64,000 nt of DNA, taken from Papaver somniferum (Eukaryota > Streptophyta > Magnoliopsida > Ranunculales > Papaveraceae). A program made the position numbers and the translations under genes. Below the pieces are notes generated by a model that was given only the letters and a program-made list of their open reading frames with translations, searched no databases and was not told the origin of the DNA. Location: NCBI RefSeq assembly GCF_003573695.1, contig NC_039358.1, positions 14,942,637 to 15,006,636 of the forward strand, given 5' to 3'. Below are positions 37,599 through 48,285 of this stretch, piece after piece; position 1 is the first letter of the stretch, and every line of letters starts with the position of its first letter.

Positions 37599-38837
37599 CC
37601 ATCGAGGCGATTTTGTATGTTGTATAATATTTTTGTAGGTTTTGGTTACACATCACCCAGGTACTATCTTTCCGACTTCTCTCTTTACTATTTCCTCATG
37701 TTACTTATATTTTTGGTACTGTTCTTTGATTAGAAACATTGAGGACAATGTTAGATTTAAGTTTGGGGGTGGGGTAGAACTTTTTGTTACCTTTTCGTTG
37801 CAATAAATAAACTCCAGAGCCTAGAAATTTATCCCTATTAAGGATGGCACTAACCAATCTAAGTGGATGGAAGCATTTTGGTTGTAGGAGTTGAGGAACC
37901 AATCTGACTAGATGGCAACATCTAAAGAGTCTATTCATAAAAGCACAGAGCTCAGGTGTTAGAAATAACATGATAGTTTCACCATATCTCGTTGAGTCCT
38001 TTTCACTTCTGTTTTTATTTTGTTTTTTTTAAACTATGTTTCTCTGATTAGGTGGGGCTCACGATTCAAGTTGTTACCAATGCTAGGGTGAATTAGAGTG
38101 ATTGAGATACAAAAAAAAAAAGAAAAAAAAGAAAAAAAAAAGAAAAAAGAAAAGAAAAAGAGACCAGACCATCAGACCAACTGGAATAAATTCAATAAAG
38201 TCGACCACTGGAACGCTTGTATATGCCAGTTGTGTTGACCTAGAGTTAGGATTATCAATCACTGGTTCCCTTGTATATGCCAGTATGTTGATATTAGTCA
38301 GACTTGTATCTTAGTCCATTAGGATAGGTTCATTTTGGCGGAGGCCTTCAGACAGATATGAGAAACACCGTTCACCTAGTAAACATCAAAAACATCTAAT
38401 TTTTTCTATATCCATCTTCTTGATCTATCCATGTGATTAGTTTTGACTCCGGATATTGATGTCCATAGTGCGACTATCTGAGTAGAGCTCTGTCACTTCA
38501 TATGAATTTTAGTATGCTTGAGTGAAAACTCGTGTACAACAATTGGAATTTCACATCAGGGTACTTCCTCCTGTAGTCAATAAGTATGTCAACCAAGGAG
38601 ATTCTTTAATGCCTTCCAAGGTTCTGTGTAGATAGCTAGGGTATGGAGTATAAAGGTTTTGTGGGTATACCTCTGGTAAGCCCTACGGAGACAACACTCC
38701 GCCACTAGGGACACCTAGGGGTTTAAAGGCTTATGGCATACGCTAAATGCAATCGACGATGCTTGCGACAGTGAGTTAGGGTTTTATTTCTATTTTATTT
38801 TTGCTCGAGGACTAGCAAATAATAGGCTTGGGGTATT
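37599..38837 (+). other. 3' untranslated region of Athila-like element
   Basis: It contains the AAGTTTGGGGGTG motif (37758-37770), an A/G-only tract at 38109-38164, two CTTGTATATGCCAGT phrases (38217 and 38271), and the polypurine-type AGGCTTGGGGTATT just before the LTR. Envelope-like coding is absent. It is homologous to 5737-6820 on the other strand. Confidence 0.75.
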
Positions 38838-40395
38838 TGATAGACACATTTTTGTGTCCGATTTGTCTCGATTCTATATATTGTTAGGGCTCATTTTTGT
38901 ACTTATTATGGTGTTTTATTTATTTGTAGGTATTTTTGGCTAATAAACATTTTTGGAAAAAATTGGCTCGAAAGTTGTCGGAAAGCACCCGGAGGACATT
39001 TGCTATTCGGACTCTCACTTTGGACAAGGGGTAACCTAATTACTAAGGGGCATCCCATTTCCAGGCAGTTGCTAATCGCACCCCTACTCTGGATAAGGGG
39101 CAACCATCTTCAACATTCAAAAACCAGGATTTTGGCGGGAAAAAAGTGCAGTTAAAGAACAGTTTTGGAAATCGTGATTTGGAGGAGTTTGAGGTCGATT
39201 AAACCTCTTATTTTCATAGGATAGACTCCTCATGGGTCTAAGAATCTGATATGGGTGTTTAAATGGATTAGACTGGGCTCAATCAACGGATTTTTCTCAC
39301 AACAGAAAATATGGAAAGTCACGTGTGTGACCTGTTTTAGGGAATTTTAGAGAGATTAAAACGATGTAAACCTTATCAAAGATTTGTATCTATCTAAGGA
39401 AGAGTTTAGAATAAAAAGGAAAGCTCAGAAACGCGTGAAATCCTAAAACAAGAAATTGCCGCAACTTGGCCGTGAACTGAAGGAAAGAGATTTTGGAAGA
39501 TTTGGGAGATATTTAATCGGTATTTTTGATATAAATAGATGTCTTGGGTCATATAGAAGAGGTGTCGAGAGTTTGGGAACCTAAGGAAAGCCAGAGAAGA
39601 AGAAATCAGAGCTTTACCAAACTCTGTTTCTGCTGCTGCTGAAGAAGAAGAACGCGAAGAACATTGACGCTCGGTAAACAGTCGCAGAACAATGTCGTTG
39701 TTTAACAGCTGAAGAACATTAAGTTGTGCAGGGAAGTCTTATTCTAGGGTCTTAAAATCAGCGACAAAGCAACAGTTTTTCTGTAACAGTTCCATTATAA
39801 CAGCTGTTTTGCAACACCAATACACTGTTGCAAACAGTCTGTGTTATTACTTTTCACTCTTTTAATCATCTTTTGAGGAACAAACACATATTTTGAGATC
39901 ATGATTAATATGAGGAGCTAAACCCCATTGCTGAGGCGATAGAGGAAGCTATTTTTCTAACAAAAAGTGGTATATTCTATTTTATCTTTTTATTTGCAAT
40001 AATTATATGATTATTTGCCTTGAACTATTATTAAATATGATTCTTATTTGAGTGATTGTGATCTATTTTGATGGAGTATGCTTAGTTTTAAGACTTTTGA
40101 TGCTTCATACTTGGTATTTACAATTATTACTTTTGAAAATCTACTTGTTGCAATATTTTAGAATCAAATTAAACAAGAAAAATGCATAAATTTAAGTATT
40201 GGTTTAATCACTTTGAACTTGGAAAATAGTGGAATCTTAGTCTCAGTGTTTCTTTTAGTATTGATATCATCTTTGATTGAGTTTGCTATAATTTTTAGTG
40301 AGTTTTCTATTTTAATATTAGAATATAAGTCTAATTAATATCCTTCACAAGTCTGAGAATCGAACCACTTTTACCACTATCTACAAATCACATCA
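38838..40395 (+). repeat. 3' LTR of Athila-like element
   Basis: 1,558 bp from TGATAG to CATCA, with TATAAATAG at 39530-39538. It matches 29520-31082 at roughly 97% by eye. Confidence 0.9.
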
Positions 40396-40560
40396 CCTCC
40401 CTAAGACCAGCCCTAAACCTCCATCCCTGTAATTGAAGCAGCCTTTGAACGACCACTGTGCGCGGTTTAGGCGAAGACTGTTCGTGCTCAACCTCCCAAA
40501 ACTCACTTTCAAAACCCTATAATCCTATCTCTAGCCTCTCACCGATTTTAGGTAACTACA
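40396..40560 (+). repeat. Target duplication CCTCC and remainder of the Tat-like 3' LTR
   Basis: CCTCC at 40396-40400 repeats 29515-29519. The LTR then continues to CTACA at 40560. It holds about 58 bp (about 40487-40544) missing from the end of the 5' LTR. Confidence 0.85.
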
Positions 40561-40852
40561 ACTTGGAAATTCAAAAACAATTTTTCATCTTTACCCTCAA
40601 GATAAATTACTGCAATGTCCCATTTTATCATGTTCTTCAATGTTTTTGAGCTGAAAGTATATTTCATTTTTTTTGGATCCAGCCTCTAGGATTATCACCA
40701 TCAAACCTTGGAAAATCTAGCTTTGGTATACAATGAGATTGATATTGAAAACCACCTTGATAGTTACGAACAAAACTTCGATCACTCATATCAACTGTAT
40801 GAGATCCACTAGCAGCTTCAGGACTCTATTGTTGATTATTGATGGGCTTGCT
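40561..40852 (-). pseudogene. Target duplication ACTTG and chromovirus gag N-terminal part
   Basis: ACTTG at 40561-40565 is the right target copy. On the minus strand the rest reads, across small breaks, PKLDFPRFDGDNPRGWI followed by a KYFQL block. These are the hallmarks of the gag capsid start in Tekay/Del-like chromoviruses. It continues into the gag tail at 19653 once the insertion is ignored. The 5' end of the gene is lost where copia A begins near 40853. Confidence 0.75.
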
Positions 40853-41288
40853 AAACCTTATTTATCACTCAGAAGTCTATCGTATTTTATCTCCTAATGA
40901 GACTAAGTTGTATAGCTATATAGACTTTTATATTATACACGTTTGATATTTCGAGCTGAGTTTAACTTGGTTATTTATTTCTCGACATATGTGTTGGAAG
41001 ATTTTTGCTTTAGCTACGTCCATCATATTCTTGACGAGTTTAGTTGGAAATAATTTATTTGTTGAAAACTAAATAATAAGTCAAAAGATGATTATGTGAA
41101 AATTGCCTTGAAACATCTTACATGATTTTTGTGACATAATCATTTGATGTCGACTAGGTAAGTTTCGTATTGATCATTCAATTACTTGAAAATAATTATA
41201 AGCTAATAGTATGTGTGAGACGGCTATTATCGTCTTCTAAGGATGTTTCAATGATTGAAATGGGAGTTTAGAACAAATTAACCTTTGT

Positions 41289-41525
41289 ATGGATACAACA
41301 CAGTATGCAAACTGTTGTGGTACGATTCAGGTCCGAAAACCTTGTTTGCATACCAGTATGCGAACAGTTTTAATAATTAAAGTCCGGGAACCAAGTTTGC
41401 ATACCAGTATGCGAACGGTTCTACCCGAGTTAAGGTCCTGGATAGAAGTATGCATACCAGTTTGCAAACTGCTGGACAAGACCAAAGTCCAAAAGCTATA
41501 GTTTGCATACCCGTTTGCAAATTAA
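41289..41525 (+). promoter_or_regulatory. Dyad array in the U3 of copia A LTR
   Basis: Imperfect dyads of the type GCATACCAGTATGC recur about every 55-60 bp (41347, 41398, 41452, 41504), each followed by GAAC or AAACT. They lie about 550-780 bp upstream of the TATA box at 42072. The same array is in the 3' LTR at 47465-47645. A regulatory role is inference. Confidence 0.6.
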
Positions 41526-43277
41526 GTGGTTAAAGTTCTAAAATAGGTTAACTATGTTTTCATAGTCATGAACAAATACATTTATGAATTAAGGAATGCA
41601 ATATTTACAAATCGTGGCTTAATGTTCATGAATTGATTCTCAGGAATCAATTCGATTTTGATTCAATTGGTTCATATATATTTCTGTGAAATAGTAAAAA
41701 ATTGAACAACTCTATTTGAAACACAATTAGATCTATTTGATTATCTTTCATGTTTGATTGATCATCATAGTTGATCTGGAAGTGTTAGATGAATGTGGTT
41801 AAGACAAAAGTGTTCATATGGATAACGTCGGTTAACTATTATTGAGCCAACTCAATATACACGTTTAGGTACGGTTACCCATATCTAAATGAAAGTATAT
41901 TTTATCTGTGTGTAACAAGCTAAGACCATCTAAAGGTGGAGAGATATTTCTTTAGTTTTAAGCAGACTTAAATTGAATATTAAATCAGGTTTTCATCTAA
42001 CGGTGAATATTTAATGCTTTTTTACTGATCTATCTTAGCTTTGATTGAAAGCAAACCCTGATTTGAAAGACTATATAAGGGAGAACTCTAGCAACTAGAA
42101 AATCTAATATCGACCCTTTCTTGTGTGCTAGTTGTGACTAGAGTCGATTCTCCTTTAACCTAGGTTTTTCCAAAACCATTATATGTTAACGACTTGAAGA
42201 CTTCATATGGGATTCGTGAAGCCAGACCCAACTATTTTCTCTGTAGTTGCGTGATCTGATCTTACTTATTCTATCGTATTGAGTACTATCTTCTATAATA
42301 TTAACTCGAGATTTATCTCCGATAGGTAAGAGATAAAAAGTAATCACAAATCTCTTCGTCTCATTCTTTGTGATTCCACAATAACTTCTTCTACTACCAT
42401 ATAGTTAAGTTATTGTGAGTTGATTGATATTTCTAGGCTGGTTTTCAAGAGTATAAGACCGGATTATCAACTGTTCCTGTTCACCTTAATTTATCAAAAG
42501 ACTGAACAAAAACTTCATAGGTACTTCCGTGGTAGACAAATTTATATATTAGAATAGACTTATTTGTGAGTGACAGATTTTTTTACAAGTCTTCAACTTT
42601 GGTGCGTAGCAACTCTTATTTGTGGGTGAGATCATCTAAGGGAATCAAGTGTGTAGAGTCCTTTCGGGATTCAGAGGCGTAAGGAACGCGACTGTACCTT
42701 AATCGGTGTAAGACTTGGTTAGGGATTAACTACATTCCAGTATGAAGTTAACTTGTACTACGCTAGTGTCTGTAGCGGCTTAATACAATGTGGTGTTCAA
42801 ATGTGGACTAGGTCCCTGGGTTTTTCTGCATTTGCGGTTTCCTCGTTAACAAAACTTCTGGTATTTGTATTATTTCTTTTCCGCATTATGTTTGTTTATA
42901 TAATTGAAATATCACAGGTTGTGCGTAGTTCACTCAATTAGTAAATCTGACCTTTGGTTATTGATATAAATTGATTGACGCTTGGTCATTGGTCTTTAGT
43001 ACCGTTCAAGTTATTTCTCATATCAATCAGGCTCACAGATTTTTATCTGTTCGATTGCAGATTGTATTGAGAAATTAAGATATATAACTCTTTGGTATAT
43101 TTCTTGATTGAGCTCACTTTATAAGTTGGTGCTCTCGGGATTATATTGGAGTTAGTCCATAAAGATTGCCGAACAAATTATTAGGTGTGTTTTTTATACC
43201 TTGATTTTTCATTTGGTATCAGAGCAGGAAAACATGTTAAAGACCTCATAATTATGTGTTTGTAGCAATCTGACTAT

Positions 43278-44647
43278 ATGGACAGAAATGTTATCTCTAT
43301 AAACGTACCACCAGTCTTCGATGAATCAAATTACTTATGGTGGAAAAATTTTATGCGTGCCTTTCTCCAAGCGCATGATTTTCAATCACGGGTTCATGTT
43401 GTTAATGGCTATAATCCTTCAATGGTTACAGTAAACGATGTAACTGTTCCAAAGGATACTGGTGAGTATGAGCCTGTCGAGATTCTTGCTGTAAAGAAAA
43501 ATTCTAACGGATTGAATGTTATCATCCATGCCGTTACCCCAAATCTTCAGCACCATGTGACTACGTGCACTCGGTCTAAAGATACTTGTGATATCTTAGA
43601 AACCGTATTTGAAGGGAATAACTGTGAAAAGGAAGCTAGACTTCAAAACCTAAATTATGATTGAGAAAACCTTCGTATGGCTGATGAAGATTCATTTGAT
43701 GAATTTAATCACAAAGTGTCTGAAATTGTTAGTGCATCTTTCCCAATGGGTAAGACTATTCCTGAAAAGGACATTGTGATGAAAATTCTCAGGTCTCTTC
43801 CAGCTAGATACGATTCTAAGAAACATGCCATCGTTGAAGGAAATAACCTTGATAGACTTTCCAGAAATACTCTTGTTGGGAAATTAAATATCTTTGATCA
43901 TGAGCATACATCCAAGTCTGGAAACGATATTGCTTTCAAAGTACAAAAGAACACTAAATTACTTGATAAAAGTAAAAGTGTTGGCAACTCTGTGGATGAT
44001 CCTATTGAGACTGATTCTTCAGATGAGGATCTTGACAATTCAGTCTTTCTAATCACAAGACAGTTTAGGGATCTTCTTTTGAAGAAAAGTAAATGGTTCA
44101 CCATAGATAAACCCAAAACATCAGTTAAACTCATGATCGTTCCCCTCCTAAGAACAGGGACACTTTTGACACTGATGATGAAGATATGCCACATTACTTC
44201 AAGTGTAAAAGTTTTGGTCATTTTGCTAATGAGTGTACAAATCGTAAAAAATACACTGGTAACAAAGGTCTTGCTGCAACTCTTGATGAAATGTCTGATC
44301 ACTTTGATTCAAATGAAGATGAAAAATCAAGTGTCGCACTGCTTGGCGAAAATATTAATTTTTATAATTGTACCAATACGTACATCAATCTTGATATTCT
44401 TCCTGGAGAAACTTATTCGACCACTTTGGAGGATAAAATGGATTTTACTATATCTACTGAAAATTCTACCTCACATGTTTCGGGTACTTCAATTTGTTTA
44501 GCAGCATGCTCGACTTTGGTACCTGAACCGTTCTCCACATTAACATGTTCTTATTGTACTTTTAAGGGTGATGAAATCTCAAATTTTTTCAAGTACAAAC
44601 ATAAAATAAGATATGTCAACAAACTTCAACAGAGACAATTCGATTAG
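43278..44647 (+). pseudogene. Gag of copia A (UBN2-type) with one stop and one frameshift
   Basis: ATG at 43278 opens MDRNVISINVPPVFDESNYL, the usual start of copia gag, then WWKNFMRAFLQAHDF (UBN2-type fold). An in-frame TGA at 43662-43664 interrupts it. The frame resumes with ILRSLPARYDSKKHAIVEG, a conserved capsid segment. A frameshift between about 44080 and 44190 leads to YFKCKSFGHFANEC, a zinc knuckle whose first Cys is Tyr, followed by an acidic tail ending at 44647. The expected protease does not follow. A short further open piece at 44776-45000 resembles the sequence after copia B gag. Confidence 0.8.
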
Positions 44648-45186
44648 AAAACAAACTTAAACTTGTTCTGAAGTCAAATCCATCCGAGGTATGTAAACTT
44701 ACCTCATCTCCGAAGAAGTTAATTTCTAAAGAAAAAGTTAGACATCTACAGAAAAGAACTAGGTCTAAACGCTTTATGAAAAAGGGAACTGAGAATTCCA
44801 TACAAAAATTACTAGGTCTAAACGCTTTAGGTTGTTGTTCACCCCACAACAACCTAATTGTGCTGAAAGTGCACCTTGTCTCATGCCCGAATTCAAAGAG
44901 ACATGAGTCATGCACAATCGGGTTTTTAGGAAAAGAATTTTATCTGTTTTTTCTTGTTTGTTTTCTTTTTGGAATTTTGTTGATCTTTTCATGGTATTGA
45001 AAAAGTTTACCCTGTTTGATTAGTAAGAGGGTTTTAAGATTTAGAGATGTTCGTACGTGAGTCCTACTTACTCTGTATATAGGTTCTGTAACCCTACATT
45101 TCTTTTTCCTTCCCCGAAAACTCTTTTTATCAAAAGATTGCTTGTGGAGCTAGTTTTGTGTAGTTCTCTCACAATCCCATAAGTGA

Positions 45187-45570
45187 ATGGAGATTCCAAG
45201 CACCATATATTCTGATGGAAAAGATGATAATATGATTGTTAAGCCATCAATCATGAAGGAAAAAGGTAAATCTCATTCCTCTACAACTTTGAAGATAAAA
45301 GGGAAGAATATGAAGAAACCAAAGGCTAACCCCTCAAATCTTCAGAAGTTTTATGGTGTTCTTGAAGAGTTGAAAGAAACAAAGATGTAGATGCATCAAA
45401 TAAAGGTTATTGTTCTAAGATCTCTTGGAATTCAGAAGGCCCTGGCTCGGCATCAGTCAAGAAGGTTTGTTGGAATCGACTCCTTTTTTCATGAACCTTA
45501 TGTTCCAATCTATGTTGATGATAAGGAGTTCGGGGACGATAAAGAATTTTTCAAGAATCTTAATGTCTAG
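45187..45570 (+). CDS. Accessory ORF of copia A, unknown function, one internal TAG
   Basis: ATG at 45187 starts a frame of 67 codons to TAG at 45388-45390 and continues in the same frame for 59 codons to TAG at 45568-45570. The first half is Lys-rich (KGKSHSSTTLKIKGKNMKK) and ends in a short amphipathic stretch. The second half reads LGIQKALARHQSRRFVGIDS, then HEPYVPIYVDDKEFGDDKEF. Codon-like composition and the single stop suggest a recently lost gene. It lies downstream of gag, where copia B carries unrelated sequence although both flanks match. I do not recognise it. Confidence 0.45.
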
Positions 45571-46789
45571 GAAACTTCTTATGAATTTTTTTTTTATGTT
45601 TAAAAAGGATAACTAGGGTTTAGAATAGAAAATATTGTGATTACACATAGCTATTGCCAACGATTTTCATCTTGCAATGTTTTAGATTTATTTATTTAAA
45701 TTCTAAGATTATTTGGAAGATGATTTTGCAGTATTAATCTTTATTGGTTTTATATATTGCAAAAATATTTTATGAGATATGTGTGTTTACGTCCGTGAAC
45801 TATGATTATCTCATATATGTCAAAAGTTAAGTTTATTATGTCTTTAGGCAAATATTGATAAAATATAGAATGAAATTTTGAATACTCCACGGTATTGATC
45901 TTTCCCTGATCCACTTCTGTGTGAAAGTATTATATGGCTCCATAAGTTTTGTTATGTTGAGAGTTTCCGATTAGATTAATCTATAAGGTCTTCCTGTGAT
46001 TAATTTATTCGAGTTTTCTGGATACAAATTCATGTTTCATGTAATTTGTTAATGTCCAAAGAAACCCTTCTTTTCTTGTTAAAATGAAGGTCGCTCTTTT
46101 TGTTCTTTCGGGAATGACATTTTACGGGGGAGAGTTCTTAATTGAACTTGTGCTTAATTGCCAAGTCTTTGTGGGGACTGCGGCTGTGGGATATTGTAGG
46201 AGTTATCTTGTATATTTATAAACTCCTTGATGAATACACTAAGTTTCGACTATGTGAAATCATCGAAACAAAGTTGATATGTTCTCTTCTAGTCATGAAT
46301 TATCTCTTTGAGAATTTCATTATGATCCCACAATTTTCGTACATTTTCCAATTTACATGTAAAAAAGGGAGAGAATTATTTGGTAGTTCACACTACATAC
46401 ATATGGTTTACGGATCATTATGTAAGGGGGAGTGGTTTTCATTGTGAGATGGAAGTATTGACTAAGGGGGATCACCGTAGTATTATTGTCAAAGTTGAGA
46501 TACAATTGGACTTTGATGTTGTGTAATAATACCATGACACTGTATAATAATAATTGAGAACAAATGTTTTTCATATGTTTTCTTATTGTTATGGCTACGG
46601 ATCTTCAACAACAATGATGCTGAGTTGAACACGTTCAAAATCACTGGAGTACTTGGAGTGGAGAAGAATTCTAGGAATGTCGAAGAACCAAGGAAATCAA
46701 GCATGATGTATAAGAAGCTACAAAGTATATTTATTTTGTAATCCATATGTGTTGATAGTTTTGTCACTAAAATTGACAAAGGGGAAGAT
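45571..46789 (+). other. 3' noncoding region of copia A
   Basis: No credible ORF. It is homologous to 53102-54813 of copia B, including GGGAATGACAT with a following GGGGGAGAG block (46110-46132) and the final polypurine tract. Confidence 0.65.
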
Positions 46790-47684
46790 TGTTAAAGCAT
46801 TGCTCGGTCGAACTCGCATTCGTTGTTATCTCAAGCTTGTTTGTCAAGTTTAGTTGATCAAAACTATAATTCTTGATTTCTAGTCTACTTATAGCTATGT
46901 CTCGGATTAGGATAGAATATGTAGTTGAGCTTTAGACTTCATGGCGTTCATCGATTGAAGACGAAGATCTACTGAGGAGAGCTTGGAGGAACTTCATCAA
47001 CAAAAGGTATGTGGATACTAAAACTTATATATCACTCAGAAGTCTATTCTATCTCCTAATGAGACTAAGTCGTATATTATATAGACTCTTATATTATACA
47101 CATTTGATATTTTGAGCTGAGTTTAACTCGGTTATCTATTTCTCGAAATATGTGCTGGAAGCTTTTTTCTTTAGCTACATTCATCATATTCTTGGCGAGT
47201 CTAGTTGGAAACAATTTATTTGTTGAAACTAAATAATAAGTCAAAAGATGATCATGTGAAAATCGCCTTGAAACATTTTACATGATTTGTATGAGACAAT
47301 CATTTGTTGTCGACTCGGAAAGTTTCGTACTGATCATTCAATCACTTGAAAATTACTTATAAGCTAATAGTTTGTGTGAGACAGCTATTGTCGTCTACTT
47401 AGGATGTTTCAATGATTGAAATGGGAGTTTAGAACAAATTAACTTTTGTCTGAATACAACACAGCATGCATACCAGTATGCAAACTGCTGTGGTATTATT
47501 CAGGTTCGGAAACCTTGTTTGCATACCAGTATGCGAACGATTTTAACTGTTAAATTCCGGGAACCAAGTTTGCATACCAGTATGCAAACGGTTCTACCTG
47601 AGTTAAGGTTCGGGACAAAAGTATGCATACTGGTTTGCAAACTGCTAGACAAAACCAAACTCCAGAAGTTATAGTTTCCAAAAC

Positions 47685-48088
47685 CATTATAGGTTAACGA
47701 TTTGAAGACTTCATTTGGGATTCGTGAAGCCAGACCCAACTATTTTCTCTATAGTTGCGTGATCTGATCTTACTTGTCCTATCATATTGAGTACTATCTT
47801 CTCTAAGATTAACTCGAGATTTGACTCTGATATGTAAGATATAAAAATTAATCACAAAGCTATCGGAGATAACTTACCTATCTGAGACGAAGAACTTTTG
47901 TGATTACTTTTTATATCTTACCTATCGGAGATAAATCTCGAGTAAATCTTAGAGAAGATAAAACTCAATACGATAGAACAAGTAAGATCAGAAATACGCA
48001 ATATAGAGAAAATAGTTGGATTTGGATTCACGAATCCCAAATGAAGTATTCAAGTCGTTAACCTAATAATGGTTTTGAAAATACCTAG
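47685..48088. repeat. Large inverted repeat of copia LTR halves (palindrome)
   Basis: 47685-47858 and 47895-48088 are copies of the same LTR segment in opposite orientation, separated by about 36 bp. Each arm holds the CTATTTTCTCTATAGTTGCG / reverse phrase and the TATAAAAA-TAATCACAA block next to the centre. Arms differ by scattered substitutions. Confidence 0.8.
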
Positions 48089-48285
48089 GTTAAAGAAGAA
48101 TCGACTCTAGTTTGCAACTAGGACACATGAAAGTGTCGGGATTAGGTTTTCCAGTTGCTAGAGTTCTCTCTTTTATAGTCTTTCAAATCAGGGTTACTTA
48201 CAATCAAATCTAAGATAGCTTAGTAACAAAGCATTCAATATTCACCGTTAGATGAACTTATGATTTAAGATTCAAGCTAAGTCTC

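Larger units (their letters stand above)
29520..40395 (+). mobile_element. Athila-like Ty3/gypsy retrotransposon, nearly autonomous
   Basis: Complete 10.9 kb element: LTR 29520-31082, PBS TGGCGCCGCCGACGCGG from 31088, gag 32166-33624, protease 33639-34384, pol 34381-37598, 3' untranslated region to 38837, LTR 38838-40395, and duplication CCTCC. The Athila assignment rests on the PBS, the gag and protease style (DLGAS), and the AAGTTTGGGGGTG motif in the 3' region. No envelope-like ORF is visible. The LTRs differ by about 3% by eye, less than those of the host Tat-like element, as expected for nested insertion. Confidence 0.9.
20096..40560 (+). mobile_element. Tat-like large retrotransposon derivative (LARD), split by an Athila-like element
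   Basis: Ends TGTAGATGG...GGTAACTACA with 5 bp duplication ACTTG. The 5' LTR is 20096-21851 (1,756 bp). The internal region, 21852-27950, is 6.1 kb. The 3' LTR is 27951-29519 joined to 40401-40560 (about 1,729 bp). PBS TGGCGACCACAGTGGGA (21855-21871) is of the Tat/Ogre general form. A purine-rich GAGTAGGGGACTTCA precedes the 3' LTR. The internal region has no frame with protease, RT or integrase similarity, so this copy is non-autonomous. It interrupts a chromovirus gag. Confidence 0.85.
40853..47858 (+). mobile_element. Copia A: gag-only SIRE-like Ty1/copia element, truncated at both ends
   Basis: The 5' LTR lacks its first part and runs from about 40853 to 43211. PBS TGGTATCAGAGC (43214-43225) matches initiator tRNA-Met. 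The internal region runs to 46789 and ends in the polypurine AAAGGGGAAGAT. The 3' LTR starts TGTTAAAGC at 46790, has an internal deletion near 47650, and stops at an inversion near 47858. TATATAAGG lies at 42072-42080. Gag is present but no protease, integrase or RT, so the element depended on another for mobility. Confidence 0.8.

Noticed and set aside
37705..37971. Minus-strand ORF similar to one at 6620-6817
   Set aside because: The similarity comes from the shared 3' untranslated region. The frames are antisense to both elements and carry no sign of coding.
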